Shown here: piece after piece, positions 1 through 6,491 of the stretch
Numbering within the stretch: the stretch's first letter is position 1
Layout of the letters: every line of letters starts with the position of its first letter
Assembly (NCBI GenBank): GCA_049589355.1
Contig: JBAWAP010000039.1
Location: 1 to 22,859 of the forward strand
Direction: 5' to 3'
DNA length: 22,859 bases
DNA from: JBAWAP01 sp049589355
GTDB lineage: Bacteria > Chloroflexota > Anaerolineae > VGOG01
The notes under the pieces: generated by a model
Told to the model about the DNA's origin: nothing
Seen by the model: the letters and a program-made list of their open reading frames with translations, nothing else
Database searches by the model: none
Program-made: the position numbers and the translations under genes

Positions 1-47
1 GATGAGCGCTGCGAAGCTCCGCCTTGTTCGACGGATGACGTTTGCAG

Positions 48-60
48 AAGGAGGTGAGGA
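48..60 (+). promoter_or_regulatory. Strong Shine-Dalgarno for the first small gene
   Basis: AAGGAGGTGAGGA lies just upstream of the ATG at 64. It decides that start over the overlapping frame that begins at base 2. Bases 1-47 may be the end of an upstream gene: frame 1 is open from base 1 to a TGA at 55-57, but this is too short to assign. Confidence 0.75.
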
Positions 61-63
61 AGG

Positions 64-273
64 ATGCTCCAGAGGCTTTTTGGTCGAGGCGGTGGCCGCG
101 GTGGCGGCCGCGGCGGTGGTCGTGGGCCGGGTCGCATGGGGGGTTCCAAGGCGGCCGGGCCAGGCGGCAACTGCGTGTGCCCCAGTTGTGGTCACAAAGT
201 GCCTCACCAGGTAGGACAGCCATGCTATCAGATGACCTGCCCCAAGTGTGGCGCCAAAATGACCCGTGGGTGA
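64..273 (+). CDS. Small Gly/Arg-rich zinc-ribbon protein
   Basis: This 69-residue protein has a Gly-Arg repeat N-terminus (about residues 6-30) followed by a compact zinc ribbon. The ribbon has two CxxC knuckles, CPSC near residue 40 and CPKC near residue 60, plus an extra Cys near 37 and one near 54. The function is not known; two Cys pairs predict one structural Zn or an Fe-S site. A strong Shine-Dalgarno supports the ATG. The TGA stop is three bases before the next gene, so it is probably the first visible cistron of the long operon. Similar RG-rich stretches recur in later genes of this locus, including a DUF5320 protein, a NifX-like protein and the ferredoxin. Confidence 0.72.
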   Translation: MLQRLFGRGGGRGGGRGGGRGPGRMGGSKAAGPGGNCVCPSCGHKVPHQVGQPCYQMTCPKCGAKMTRG

Positions 274-276
274 GCG

Positions 277-1131
277 ATGAGAGTAACCTGCGTGGTAGAC
301 GACGCTGTTTGCGATCACTCGCCATTCTGGGGCGAGCATGGATTGGCCTTTTTGATCGAGATGCAGAGTGGATGCGTCCTTTTCGACACCGGTCAAAGCG
401 GCAAAGTGCTGCTGCACAACCTGGAGTTGTTGGGTATTGAGCCAAAGGCGATCAACGCTCTGGCCATCAGTCATGCCCACTACGATCACACCGGCGGGCT
501 GCCGGCATTGCTGGATCAGGTGGCCGGAATCCCCCTCCATGCCCACCCTGACCTCTTCCGTGAGCGTTTTTCGCGACGGGAGGGGTCGCTCAAGTCTGTG
601 GGATTGCCTTTGGAAAGGGAGGCATTGGAGCAGTGGCTGACGCTTCAACTGAGTGCCGAGCCGATGGAGATTCTGCCCGGCGTGTGGACGACGGGGGAGA
701 TCACAGACCGTACAGAGCCAGAGGGGCGCAGCGCCCATCACCTGGTGCGTGGGATGAACGGCTGGGAGCCCGATCCCTACCGCGATGACATGGCTCTGGT
801 CCTGGAGACGGGGAAAGGGTTGGTGGTGCTCTGCGGCTGCTGTCACGCCGGGCTGCTCAATACCCTGACCCATGTGCGCCGCACTTTTGGCGCAGTTCGT
901 CCCGCTCACTGCGAGGTGGACATCGCTGCCGTGGCCGGGGGAACCCATCTGCTCCAAGCCGATGAAACCCATCTGCGGCGTGTCATCGAGGTGTTGAGGG
1001 AGCTCGGCGTGCCCCGGCTCTATCTTAACCACTGCACCGGGCAGCGGGCCTACGTCACCCTGGCCCAGGCTTTCGGCGAGGAGGTGGCTCCCTGTCCGGC
1101 AGGCACCAGGTTGGACTTTCGAGAGGTGTGA
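277..1131 (+). CDS. Metallo-beta-lactamase-fold hydrolase (COG1237-like)
   Basis: This 284-residue protein has the MBL zinc-binding signature HAHYDH at residues 66-71, preceded by the FDTG strand-turn at 36-39. A CGCCHAG segment near residue 187 and LNHCTG near 252 supply further His/Cys ligands. The pattern matches the branch annotated as 7,8-dihydropterin-6-yl-methyl-4-(beta-D-ribofuranosyl)aminobenzene 5'-phosphate synthase-like. Biochemical roles in that branch are poorly settled, so the substrate cannot be named. Length is normal for the family. The ATG follows the previous stop by three bases, and the stop overlaps the region of the next start. It is a regular companion of NifX-like and MinD-ferredoxin genes in anaerobes, which suggests a role in the same metal-sulfur locus (inference). 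Confidence 0.88.
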   Translation: MRVTCVVDDAVCDHSPFWGEHGLAFLIEMQSGCVLFDTGQSGKVLLHNLELLGIEPKAINALAISHAHYDHTGGLPALLDQVAGIPLHAHPDLFRERFSRREGSLKSVGLPLEREALEQWLTLQLSAEPMEILPGVWTTGEITDRTEPEGRSAHHLVRGMNGWEPDPYRDDMALVLETGKGLVVLCGCCHAGLLNTLTHVRRTFGAVRPAHCEVDIAAVAGGTHLLQADETHLRRVIEVLRELGVPRLYLNHCTGQRAYVTLAQAFGEEVAPCPAGTRLDFREV

Positions 1132-1133
1132 TT

Positions 1134-1442
1134 ATGGGCGTTGATCCCAGAGCGGTGAAACAGGCAGTTATCCATCAGTTGCAGAAGGTTATAGACCCGG
1201 AGACGGGGGCGGATGTGATGCGCATGAGACTGATCGAGGATTTGACGGTTGATGAGACGGGGCTGGTGCGCTATCGTTTCCGCCCCTCGTCGCCGCTGTG
1301 TCCCCTGGCCGTGACGCTGGCCTTGCAGATTAGGGAGGTCGTAGCCCGGGTTGAGGGTGTGGCCGGACAGGAGATCGAGGTAGTAGGCTACGTAGGGGCG
1401 GAACAACTCAACGCTTTGTTGGGGGAGGGCAAAGCGGAATGA
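1134..1442 (+). CDS. DUF59 / MIP18-family Fe-S assembly-like protein
   Basis: This 102-residue protein starts with the typical DUF59 helix and the IDPETG motif, in which a conserved Asp-Pro-Glu precedes a turn. It continues to PLCPLAV near residue 61, carrying the Cys characteristic of the PaaD/SufT/MIP18 group. Members help assemble or deliver Fe-S clusters. I chose ATG 1134 because GAGAGGTG at 1121-1128 is correctly spaced for it. A GTG at 1128 overlapping the previous stop is possible and would add two residues. It lies between the MBL protein and the DUF1847 gene, consistent with a Fe-S or metal cofactor operon. Confidence 0.82.
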   Translation: MGVDPRAVKQAVIHQLQKVIDPETGADVMRMRLIEDLTVDETGLVRYRFRPSSPLCPLAVTLALQIREVVARVEGVAGQEIEVVGYVGAEQLNALLGEGKAE

Positions 1443-1469
1443 GAAGTACAACACGATAGGGAGGCTAAA

Positions 1470-2123
1470 TTGGAAAAGCTTCGCTGTGCAATGTGTGGGG
1501 TATGGGCGTGCAGTGCCGAGCCTGGCACCAAGGAGTACCCGCCTTTCTGTCCCATGCCCACGGAGACGGCTATCCTCTCCAGAGCAGAGGAGGTGTATCT
1601 GAGCCAGGATGGTCTGCGAGAGTTTGCTCTGGCTGCGGCTCGCACCGAGGCGGCAGGATATTGCAAGGAGCCACGAGTGGAAGAGATCATGAACTTTGCT
1701 CGGCGCATCGGCGCCCGGCGACTGGGCATCGCCAGTTGCATCGGCCTTATCCGCGAGGCCCGTCTCTTGCAGGAGATCTTAGAAGCCAATGGGTTCGAGG
1801 TGGACAGCGTCTGCTGCAAAGTGGGCTCCATTGACAAGGAGAAAATCGGCCTGAGGGACGAGGAGAAGATACGCCCTGGGCAGTATGAATCCCTATGCAA
1901 CCCTGTGGGGCAGGCCATGTTGCTGAACGAGGTTGGCACAGAGCTGAACATCGTCGTGGGGCTGTGTGTGGGCCACGACAGCCTGTTCTTCAAACATTCC
2001 GAGGCACCGGTTACAGTGCTGGTGGCCAAAGATCGCGTTACAGGCCACAACCCCGTGGCTGCTCTTTACACCAGCCATTCCTACTACAGGCGGCTGCGAA
2101 TAGGGAAGGGAGAGCAGCCATGA
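1470..2123 (+). CDS. DUF1847 Cys-rich protein
   Basis: This 217-residue protein has the N-terminal Cys pattern CAMCGVWAC (residues 6-14) and a following CPM (about 27-29) typical of DUF1847 (COG4887). Further conserved cysteines lie near residues 65, 89, 114-115, 142 and 166 (the GLCVGHDS motif). The many Cys residues suggest metal or Fe-S binding, but no activity is established for the family. The start is TTG at 1470, preceded by AGGGAGG at 1458-1464; no better ATG exists in frame nearby. The stop overlaps the ATG of the first MinD gene, so the two are probably translationally coupled. Confidence 0.8.
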   Translation: MEKLRCAMCGVWACSAEPGTKEYPPFCPMPTETAILSRAEEVYLSQDGLREFALAAARTEAAGYCKEPRVEEIMNFARRIGARRLGIASCIGLIREARLLQEILEANGFEVDSVCCKVGSIDKEKIGLRDEEKIRPGQYESLCNPVGQAMLLNEVGTELNIVVGLCVGHDSLFFKHSEAPVTVLVAKDRVTGHNPVAALYTSHSYYRRLRIGKGEQP

Positions 2124-3049
2124 TCATTGCCGTGGCCAGTGGCAAGGGTGGCACGGGCAAGACCACCGTTGCGGTGAACTTGGCGCTTTCAATAGCGTCC
2201 AAGCGTCTTGGCGTCTCAGCGTCTAAGCGACTTGACGAAGCAAACTCTAGGACGCTGGGCCGCTACAACGCTAAGACGCTGTTTTTGGATTGCGATGTAG
2301 AAGAGCCCAACGCTCACCTCTTTCTCAACCCCACCATCGAACGCCGGGAGGAGGTGGGGATCCTCATCCCAGAGGTGGACTACGACAAATGCACTTTCTG
2401 TGGGCGCTGTGCGGAGGTCTGCGCTTACCACGCCATTGCTGTCGTGAAGCAGAATGTGCTCGTCTTCCCTGAGCTCTGCCACGGGTGCGGCAGTTGTACC
2501 CTGAATTGTCCTGAGGGGGCCATTCACGAGGTGCTGAACGTGACGGGGGTCATCGAGGAAGGGCGGGCTGGTGGCATCCGTTTCGCTCACGGTATTTTGA
2601 ATATCGGCGAGGCCATGGCCCCGCCTATCATTCGCCAGTTGAAGAAGCGCATCGGGGAGGCGGACTTGCGTCCGCATTCCAGCGTGATACTGGACGCCTC
2701 GCCGGGCACCGCCTGTCCGGTGGTGGAGACGATGCGCGGGGCCGACTTCGGGTTGATGGTCACCGAGCCCACCCCCTTCGGCCTGCACGATCTGAGGCTG
2801 GCGGTGGAGGTAGCCCGCGGTGAACTGGGGTTGCCCGTGGGTGTGGTAATCAATCGTGAAGGCGTGGGCGACCGGGGCGTGGAGGACTATTGCGCCGCCG
2901 AGGACATCCCCATCCTGATGCGTATCCCCCTCGACCGGCGCATCGCCGAGGCGTATTCGGAGGGAGTGACGGTTGTGGAAGCCTTGCCGGAGTATCGAGA
3001 GCGGTTTATTGAGCTGTACCGCCGCATTGAGGAGGAGGTAGCCCGATGA
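2120..3049 (+). CDS. MinD-superfamily ATPase with inserted 2[4Fe-4S] ferredoxin domain (first copy)
   Basis: This 309-residue protein has the deviant Walker A SGKGGTGKTT at residues 7-16 and the DCDVEEPN switch region at 57-64. An inserted ferredoxin domain has clusters CTFCGRCAEVC (91-101) and CHGCGSCTLNC (120-130). A second phosphate-loop region, DASPGTACPV, follows near residue 195. These ATPases (the Mrp/Nbp35/ORP type) are thought to move Fe-S or Mo-containing clusters in an ATP-dependent way. The start overlaps the DUF1847 stop (ATGA), and the stop overlaps the next ATG, so this is one of a co-translated pair. An odd stretch of about 27 residues at 26-52 separates the first helix from strand 2. 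It is encoded by a GCGTC-rich inverted repeat and looks like an in-frame insertion. Confidence 0.9.
   Translation: MIIAVASGKGGTGKTTVAVNLALSIASKRLGVSASKRLDEANSRTLGRYNAKTLFLDCDVEEPNAHLFLNPTIERREEVGILIPEVDYDKCTFCGRCAEVCAYHAIAVVKQNVLVFPELCHGCGSCTLNCPEGAIHEVLNVTGVIEEGRAGGIRFAHGILNIGEAMAPPIIRQLKKRIGEADLRPHSSVILDASPGTACPVVETMRGADFGLMVTEPTPFGLHDLRLAVEVARGELGLPVGVVINREGVGDRGVEDYCAAEDIPILMRIPLDRRIAEAYSEGVTVVEALPEYRERFIELYRRIEEEVAR
2195..2280. repeat. GCGTC-type inverted repeat inside a MinD gene
   Basis: The left half (about 2195-2233) contains repeated AGCGTC units. The right half (about 2250-2280) contains the complementary GACGCT and ACGCT units. For example AGCGTCTTGGCGT pairs imperfectly with AACGCTAAGACGCT. 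The segment is translated in frame as residues 26-52 of the ATPase, where close relatives would be expected to pass directly from the P-loop helix to the DxD strand. It fits a mobile palindromic element that settled in coding DNA. Confidence 0.6.
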
Positions 3050-3978
3050 AGCAACTCGTCATTCTCAGCGGCAAAGGAGGCACTGGCAAGACGACGGTTG
3101 CGGCGGCGCTGGCCCACTTGGCATCGGAAGAGATGCCCATAGTCCTGGCCGATGCCGACGTGGATGCCGCTAACCTGGAATTGGTGCTCGATCCGAAGAA
3201 GCTGGAAGAGCACGATTTCACCGGCGGGCAGGTGGCGGTCATTGACCCCAAACTCTGCACTGCCTGCGGCATCTGCGCTGAGGTCTGCCGCTTTGAAGCG
3301 GTGATCGCATCATCTTCGTCCTCTGCTGTCTCCGTCGGAGCGAGTGTACCGACTTCCCAATTTACCAATCTACCAATTTACCAATATACCATAGATTCCA
3401 TCGCCTGCGAGGGCTGCGCCTCTTGCTTCTACCAGTGTCCAGTAGAGGCCATTCGTATGGAAGAGCAGACAGCCGGGCGCTGGTTCCGCTCCAACACCCG
3501 CTTTGGGCCGCTTTTCCATGCTCACCTCTTGGCTGGCCAAGAGAACTCTGGCAAGCTGGTGACGTTGGTCAAGCAACGGGCTCGGCTCCTGGCCTTGGAC
3601 AGCGGAGCCGATTTGCTCATCGTGGATGGCCCTCCGGGCATCGGCTGCCCTGTCATCGCAGCCAGCGCTGGGGCCGATCTGGCCTTGTTGGTGGTGGAGC
3701 CCACCATTTCCGGCATCCACGATCTAAAGCGTATCCTGGCCACCACCAACCACTTTGGCGTGCCAGCCCTGGTTTGCATCAACAAGGCCGACATCAACCC
3801 ATCGCGGGCCCACGAGATCTCGGCTTTCTGTGCTGCGCAGGGAATCGCGTTGGTGGGACAGGTGCCCTACGACACCGTAGTTACCGAGGCTATGGTGCAG
3901 GGCCTGCCGGTGACGGAATACGGCGATGGGCCGGTGAGCCAGGCGATAAGAGACCTTTGGAGGGAAATGAAAGGATGA
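3046..3978 (+). CDS. MinD-superfamily ATPase with inserted 2[4Fe-4S] ferredoxin domain (second copy)
   Basis: This 310-residue paralogue of the preceding gene has Walker A SGKGGTGKTT at 8-17 and DADVDAAN at 36-43. Ferredoxin clusters are CTACGICAEVC (71-81) and CEGCASCFYQC (121-131). DGPPGIGCPV follows near residue 195. The two ATPases probably form a heterodimer, as such tandem pairs are usual in ORP-type loci. The ATG overlaps the previous stop. Between the two clusters lie about 25 extra residues (88-113), Ser-rich and then TSQFTNLPIYQY. They are encoded by an 8-bp tandem repeat and neighbouring low-complexity DNA; in normal homologues this spacer is short. Both cluster motifs remain intact, so the protein is probably functional. 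Confidence 0.9.
   Translation: MKQLVILSGKGGTGKTTVAAALAHLASEEMPIVLADADVDAANLELVLDPKKLEEHDFTGGQVAVIDPKLCTACGICAEVCRFEAVIASSSSSAVSVGASVPTSQFTNLPIYQYTIDSIACEGCASCFYQCPVEAIRMEEQTAGRWFRSNTRFGPLFHAHLLAGQENSGKLVTLVKQRARLLALDSGADLLIVDGPPGIGCPVIAASAGADLALLVVEPTISGIHDLKRILATTNHFGVPALVCINKADINPSRAHEISAFCAAQGIALVGQVPYDTVVTEAMVQGLPVTEYGDGPVSQAIRDLWREMKG
3357..3391. repeat. 8-bp tandem repeat CCAATNTA x4 within coding sequence
   Basis: Four successive 8-bp units (CCAATTTA, CCAATCTA, CCAATTTA, CCAATATA) plus a partial fifth lie inside the ferredoxin insert of the second MinD gene. The unit length is not a multiple of three, yet the frame stays open across it. Confidence 0.85.
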
Positions 3979-4000
3979 ATTGGGAAAGGAGGTGAATGAG

Positions 4001-4318
4001 ATGCCAGGTTTCGATGGGACAGGACCGGCCGGGATGGGCCCCATGACCGGTGGTGGACGGGGCTGGTGCAATCCGTACAGCCCCTTCTATGCCGGCTATG
4101 GCCCTTACCGCGCTCCCCATCCATATCAGCCCTACACCCTGGCGGGTACAGGCTATGCTCCTGCGGTTGGATGGCCAACTGGGGGATACGGCCTCCAACC
4201 CTACGGGGGCTATCCTTTGGCCTACGGCTTTGGACGCCCCCGATGGGGCCTGCGAGGCTTCTGGGGCCGGGGCATGGGCTGGGGAGGGCGAGGCCGCGGC
4301 CGGGGACGTTGGTGGTAG
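4001..4318 (+). CDS. DUF5320-family small Gly/Tyr-rich protein
   Basis: This 105-residue protein begins with the DUF5320 hallmark MPGFDGTGPAGMGPMTGGG and continues as a Gly/Tyr/Pro-rich chain. It ends in a Gly-Arg-Trp tail (RGRGRGRWW). No catalytic motif is visible and the family has no known activity. It regularly sits beside NifX-like proteins and MinD-ferredoxin ATPases. ATG 4001 is chosen over an upstream TTG because AAAGGAGGTGA at 3985-3995 is spaced for it and the family consensus starts exactly here. It lies 22 bases after the second ATPase gene and is followed by a short repeat. Confidence 0.82.
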   Translation: MPGFDGTGPAGMGPMTGGGRGWCNPYSPFYAGYGPYRAPHPYQPYTLAGTGYAPAVGWPTGGYGLQPYGGYPLAYGFGRPRWGLRGFWGRGMGWGGRGRGRGRWW

Positions 4319-4325
4319 CAACTAT

Positions 4326-4364
4326 TGACCACCTGACCAAGGACCAACTGACTAACTGACCAAG
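4326..4364. repeat. GACCA-type degenerate repeat, copy 1
   Basis: TGACCACCTGACCAAGGACC is followed by two more CTGAC units between the two DUF5320-type genes. It resembles the segment at 15952-15990, which shares TGACCACC, GACCAAGGAC and CTGACCAAG in the same order. Its last bases touch the Shine-Dalgarno of the next gene. Confidence 0.7.
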
Positions 4365-4380
4365 AAGGAGGTGAATTCTA

Positions 4381-4698
4381 ATGGGAGGACACGGGCATCG
4401 CTGGATGTACTACGCGACCGGGCTTCCGGGTTGGATGCGTTTCGGCTTCAGCCCAGGCTGGCTGGGCCGCAGCCCCACGGGGCTGGGTCCCTGCGCCGAG
4501 TACCTTATGATGGGACAGTGGCCCACGCCACAGATGGCCGCCGCCTGGGGGGCTGGACCATGGGCTTACGGCGCTCCGGCGCCCGGCGCGATGCCGCGCG
4601 AGCAGGAGCTGCAGATGCTGAGGGATCACGCCGAGGCACTGAGGGCTCAGCTTGATCAGATCAGCGCGCGCATTGAGGAACTGGGAAAGGAGACGTAA
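4381..4698 (+). CDS. DUF5320-like small protein with C-terminal coiled coil
   Basis: This 105-residue protein has a Gly/Pro/Trp-rich N-terminal two-thirds (GWLGRSP, AAAWGAGPWAYG) and a strongly helical C-terminus. From about residue 73 a heptad-like coiled coil runs REQELQMLRDHAEAL and on to RIEELGKE. The N-terminal part recalls DUF5320-type proteins, but the match is weaker than for the preceding gene. AGAAGGAGGTGA at 4363-4374 is a strong Shine-Dalgarno for the ATG. The tail closely resembles those of the next two NifX-like proteins, which suggests the three interact through coiled coils (inference). Confidence 0.72.
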   Translation: MGGHGHRWMYYATGLPGWMRFGFSPGWLGRSPTGLGPCAEYLMMGQWPTPQMAAAWGAGPWAYGAPAPGAMPREQELQMLRDHAEALRAQLDQISARIEELGKET

Positions 4699-4722
4699 CG
4701 GTGGATACCAGGGGGATAAACG

Positions 4723-4766
4723 TCGGGGCGGGTGAACGGAATCGGAAAACTCGCCACCCGCCCCGA
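4723..4766 (+). terminator. GC-rich hairpin in the gap before the first NifX-like gene
   Basis: A perfect 12-bp stem pairs 4723-4734 (TCGGGGCGGGTG) with 4755-4766, enclosing a 20-base loop. No run of T follows, so an intrinsic terminator is not certain; it could instead be an mRNA processing or stability element. A second small palindrome (CGGTCGTTTAACAACCG, 4781-4797) follows. This is the largest gap inside the long operon. Confidence 0.45.
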
Positions 4767-4845
4767 GCCCCCAACCTGTACGGTCGTTTAACAACCGGCA
4801 GGAGAGGTGCATCCCAATTATACTGTCAACAAGGAGGAATTGCAA

Positions 4846-5412
4846 ATGAGAATCGTTGTCACATCCAACGGCACGGACCTGGAATCGCCGGCCAGTCCGG
4901 TCTTCGGGCGGTGCCCCACCTATATCTTCGTTGATACGGAGATGATGGAATTCGAGGCCGTTCCCAACCCGGCCATGTCCGCTCCTGGTGGGGCGGGAGT
5001 CCAAGCGGCCCAGTTCGTCATCGAGCAGGGCGCACAAGCTGTGCTGACCGGCAACGTCGGCCCCAACGCCTATAACGTTTTCCAGGCAGCCAATGTGCCC
5101 ATCTACCTGCTCACAGGCGGGACGGTGAGAGAGGCAGTGGAGGCGTACAAGGCAGGGCGGCTGCCATCCGCCGCTGACGCCAGCGTCCATGCTCACGCCG
5201 GGATGGGTATGGGCCGTGGAATGGGGCGAGGCATGGGCATGGGCCGGGGTGCCTACGGGCCTGGTGCCTGGGGGACAACGCCCCCACCGCAACCCGCCCC
5301 ACCTGCTTCCCGTGGAGAAGAGATCGCGGCCCTGAAGCAAACGGCCAGCGACCTACGCAGGCAGTTAGCCGAGGTCATGGAACGACTCGACAAGTTAGAA
5401 AAGGGGGGTTAG
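4846..5412 (+). CDS. NifX/NifB-like cofactor-binding protein with coiled-coil tail (first copy)
   Basis: This 188-residue protein has a dinitrogenase iron-molybdenum cofactor biosynthesis (NifX/NafY-type) domain at about residues 1-108. It opens with MRIVVTSNGT, carries VFGRCPTYIFVD (19-30), LTGNVGPNA (68-75) and LLTGGTVREAV (88-98). Domains of this kind bind Fe-S or Mo-containing clusters; the Desulfovibrio orange protein belongs to the same family. A Met/Gly/Arg-rich linker (119-136) and a Pro-rich segment follow, then a coiled coil (157-186). ATG 4846 is chosen because AAGGAGG at 4831-4837 precedes it and the domain begins there, rather than at an upstream alternative that adds 13 residues. 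No nif structural genes are nearby. Confidence 0.88.
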   Translation: MRIVVTSNGTDLESPASPVFGRCPTYIFVDTEMMEFEAVPNPAMSAPGGAGVQAAQFVIEQGAQAVLTGNVGPNAYNVFQAANVPIYLLTGGTVREAVEAYKAGRLPSAADASVHAHAGMGMGRGMGRGMGMGRGAYGPGAWGTTPPPQPAPPASRGEEIAALKQTASDLRRQLAEVMERLDKLEKGG

Positions 5413-5414
5413 AA

Positions 5415-5885
5415 ATGCGTATCGCTATCTCTGCCGAAGACAAAAACGGTCTTGAGAGTGTGGTCAGCCCTCACTTCGGGCGCTGCTCCCATTACATCCT
5501 GGTGGACGTGGAAGGTCAGGAAGTCAAGGCTGTCCAGGCCGTGGATAATCCTTACTACGGCCAGCATGCGCCGGGGGTGGTGCCTGGTTTCATCCACAGC
5601 CAGGGCGTGGACGTGATGCTCACTGGCGGGATGGGCGGCCGGGCCATCGCCTTCTTCGAGCAGTATGGCATAGAGGCCGTGAGCGGCGCGTCGGGCACAG
5701 TGCGCTATGCTCTGGAACGCTACCTGGGCGGTCAACTGCGTGGTGTCCAGCCCTGTCGCGAGAGCATCGAGCACGCCCACGGAGAGCATGAACAGGATGA
5801 AGTAGGACGCCTGCACGAGGAGGCCGAGATGCTGCGTCGCCAACTGGACGAGGTGATGGCTCGACTGGAGAAGCTGGAGAAGTAG
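5415..5885 (+). CDS. NifX/NifB-like cofactor-binding protein with coiled-coil tail (second copy)
   Basis: This 156-residue protein begins two bases after the previous stop. The NifX-type domain (about 1-115) shows MRIAISAEDKNG, SPHFGRCSHYILVD (18-31), LTGGMGGRAI (about 74-83) and VSGASGTVRYALE. A His-rich turn (HAHGEHE) leads into a coiled coil (about 126-156) ending in MARLEKLEK, nearly the same as the tail of the preceding protein. A metal-sulfur cluster carrier or scaffold is likely from family knowledge; which metal is unknown. The upstream GGGGGG serves as a Shine-Dalgarno. Confidence 0.88.
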   Translation: MRIAISAEDKNGLESVVSPHFGRCSHYILVDVEGQEVKAVQAVDNPYYGQHAPGVVPGFIHSQGVDVMLTGGMGGRAIAFFEQYGIEAVSGASGTVRYALERYLGGQLRGVQPCRESIEHAHGEHEQDEVGRLHEEAEMLRRQLDEVMARLEKLEK

Positions 5886-5897
5886 TGGAGATGAGCG

Positions 5898-6491
5898 GTG
5901 CGACCTGACCATTTCGACCTCGTCGCCCGTTTCTACGACCGCGTGTTCCACTTCCTGGGTCCGGAACGGCTCATGAATCTGCTCCAGGCCCGACCGTCGG
6001 AGCGTATATTGGACATCGGCGGCGGCACGGGCCGTGTCTCCCAAACCTTCGGCGACGACTATGTGATGGTCGTTTGTGACCCCTCCTGGGGAATGTTAAG
6101 GGAGGCTCGCCAGAAGCAGATGATCGCTTGCTGTGGCTTGGCCGAGCATCTCCCTTTTGCCGATGGGGCTTTCGACCGCATTGTGATGGTGGACACCTTT
6201 CATCACCTTCGCGACCAGCACGCCGCCGCGAAGGAGACCCTGCGGGTGTTGCGTCCCGGTGGGCGATTAGTCATTGAGGAGCCGGACATTCGTCGCCGAG
6301 CGGTTAAGTGGACTGCCTTAGGCGAGAGGCTGCTCCTTATGCGCAGCCGTTTCTACTCCATCGCCGACCTGGTCCGCGTTTTCAAGGAGGCCGGCGCCAG
6401 AATCGTGGCCATCGAGGAAGAGGACGACCCCAATGTGCGCTTGGCTGTAGAAAGAATGGAGGTGGTGATCAATGGTGGGAAACAAGCATGA
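5898..6491 (+). CDS. Class I SAM-dependent methyltransferase
   Basis: This 197-residue protein has the Rossmann SAM-binding motif ILDIGGGTGRVS (37-48), an acidic residue after strand 2 (VCDPS, about 59-63), the CGLAEHLPFADGAFDRI segment, and the RVLRPGGRLVIEE loop typical of the Methyltransf_11 (UbiE-like) group. The substrate is unknown. The start is GTG 5898, preceded by GTGGAG at 5885-5890; the ATG at 5891 hits a stop after five codons. The 3' end overlaps the start of the next gene by 20 bases, so expression is coupled to the redox selenoprotein candidate. Confidence 0.85.
   Translation: MRPDHFDLVARFYDRVFHFLGPERLMNLLQARPSERILDIGGGTGRVSQTFGDDYVMVVCDPSWGMLREARQKQMIACCGLAEHLPFADGAFDRIVMVDTFHHLRDQHAAAKETLRVLRPGGRLVIEEPDIRRRAVKWTALGERLLLMRSRFYSIADLVRVFKEAGARIVAIEEEDDPNVRLAVERMEVVINGGKQA
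6458..6465 (+). promoter_or_regulatory. Shine-Dalgarno that sets the start of the selenoprotein candidate
   Basis: GGAGGTGG lies six bases upstream of ATG 6472, inside the methyltransferase gene. Such a site upstream of the in-frame TGA shows that translation is meant to begin before that codon. Confidence 0.75.

Noticed and set aside
1..214. A 70-codon frame from base 2
   Set aside because: It overlaps the zinc-ribbon gene in another frame and has no ribosome-binding site in view; its composition is that of a GC-rich shadow.
4378..5340. A 320-codon open frame on the minus strand
   Set aside because: It lies opposite two well-supported genes with family matches and good Shine-Dalgarno sites; high GC makes such shadows common.
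4846..5885. Nitrogen fixation genes
   Set aside because: The two proteins contain only the NifX-type cofactor-binding domain; no nifH, nifD, nifK or complete nifB is present.
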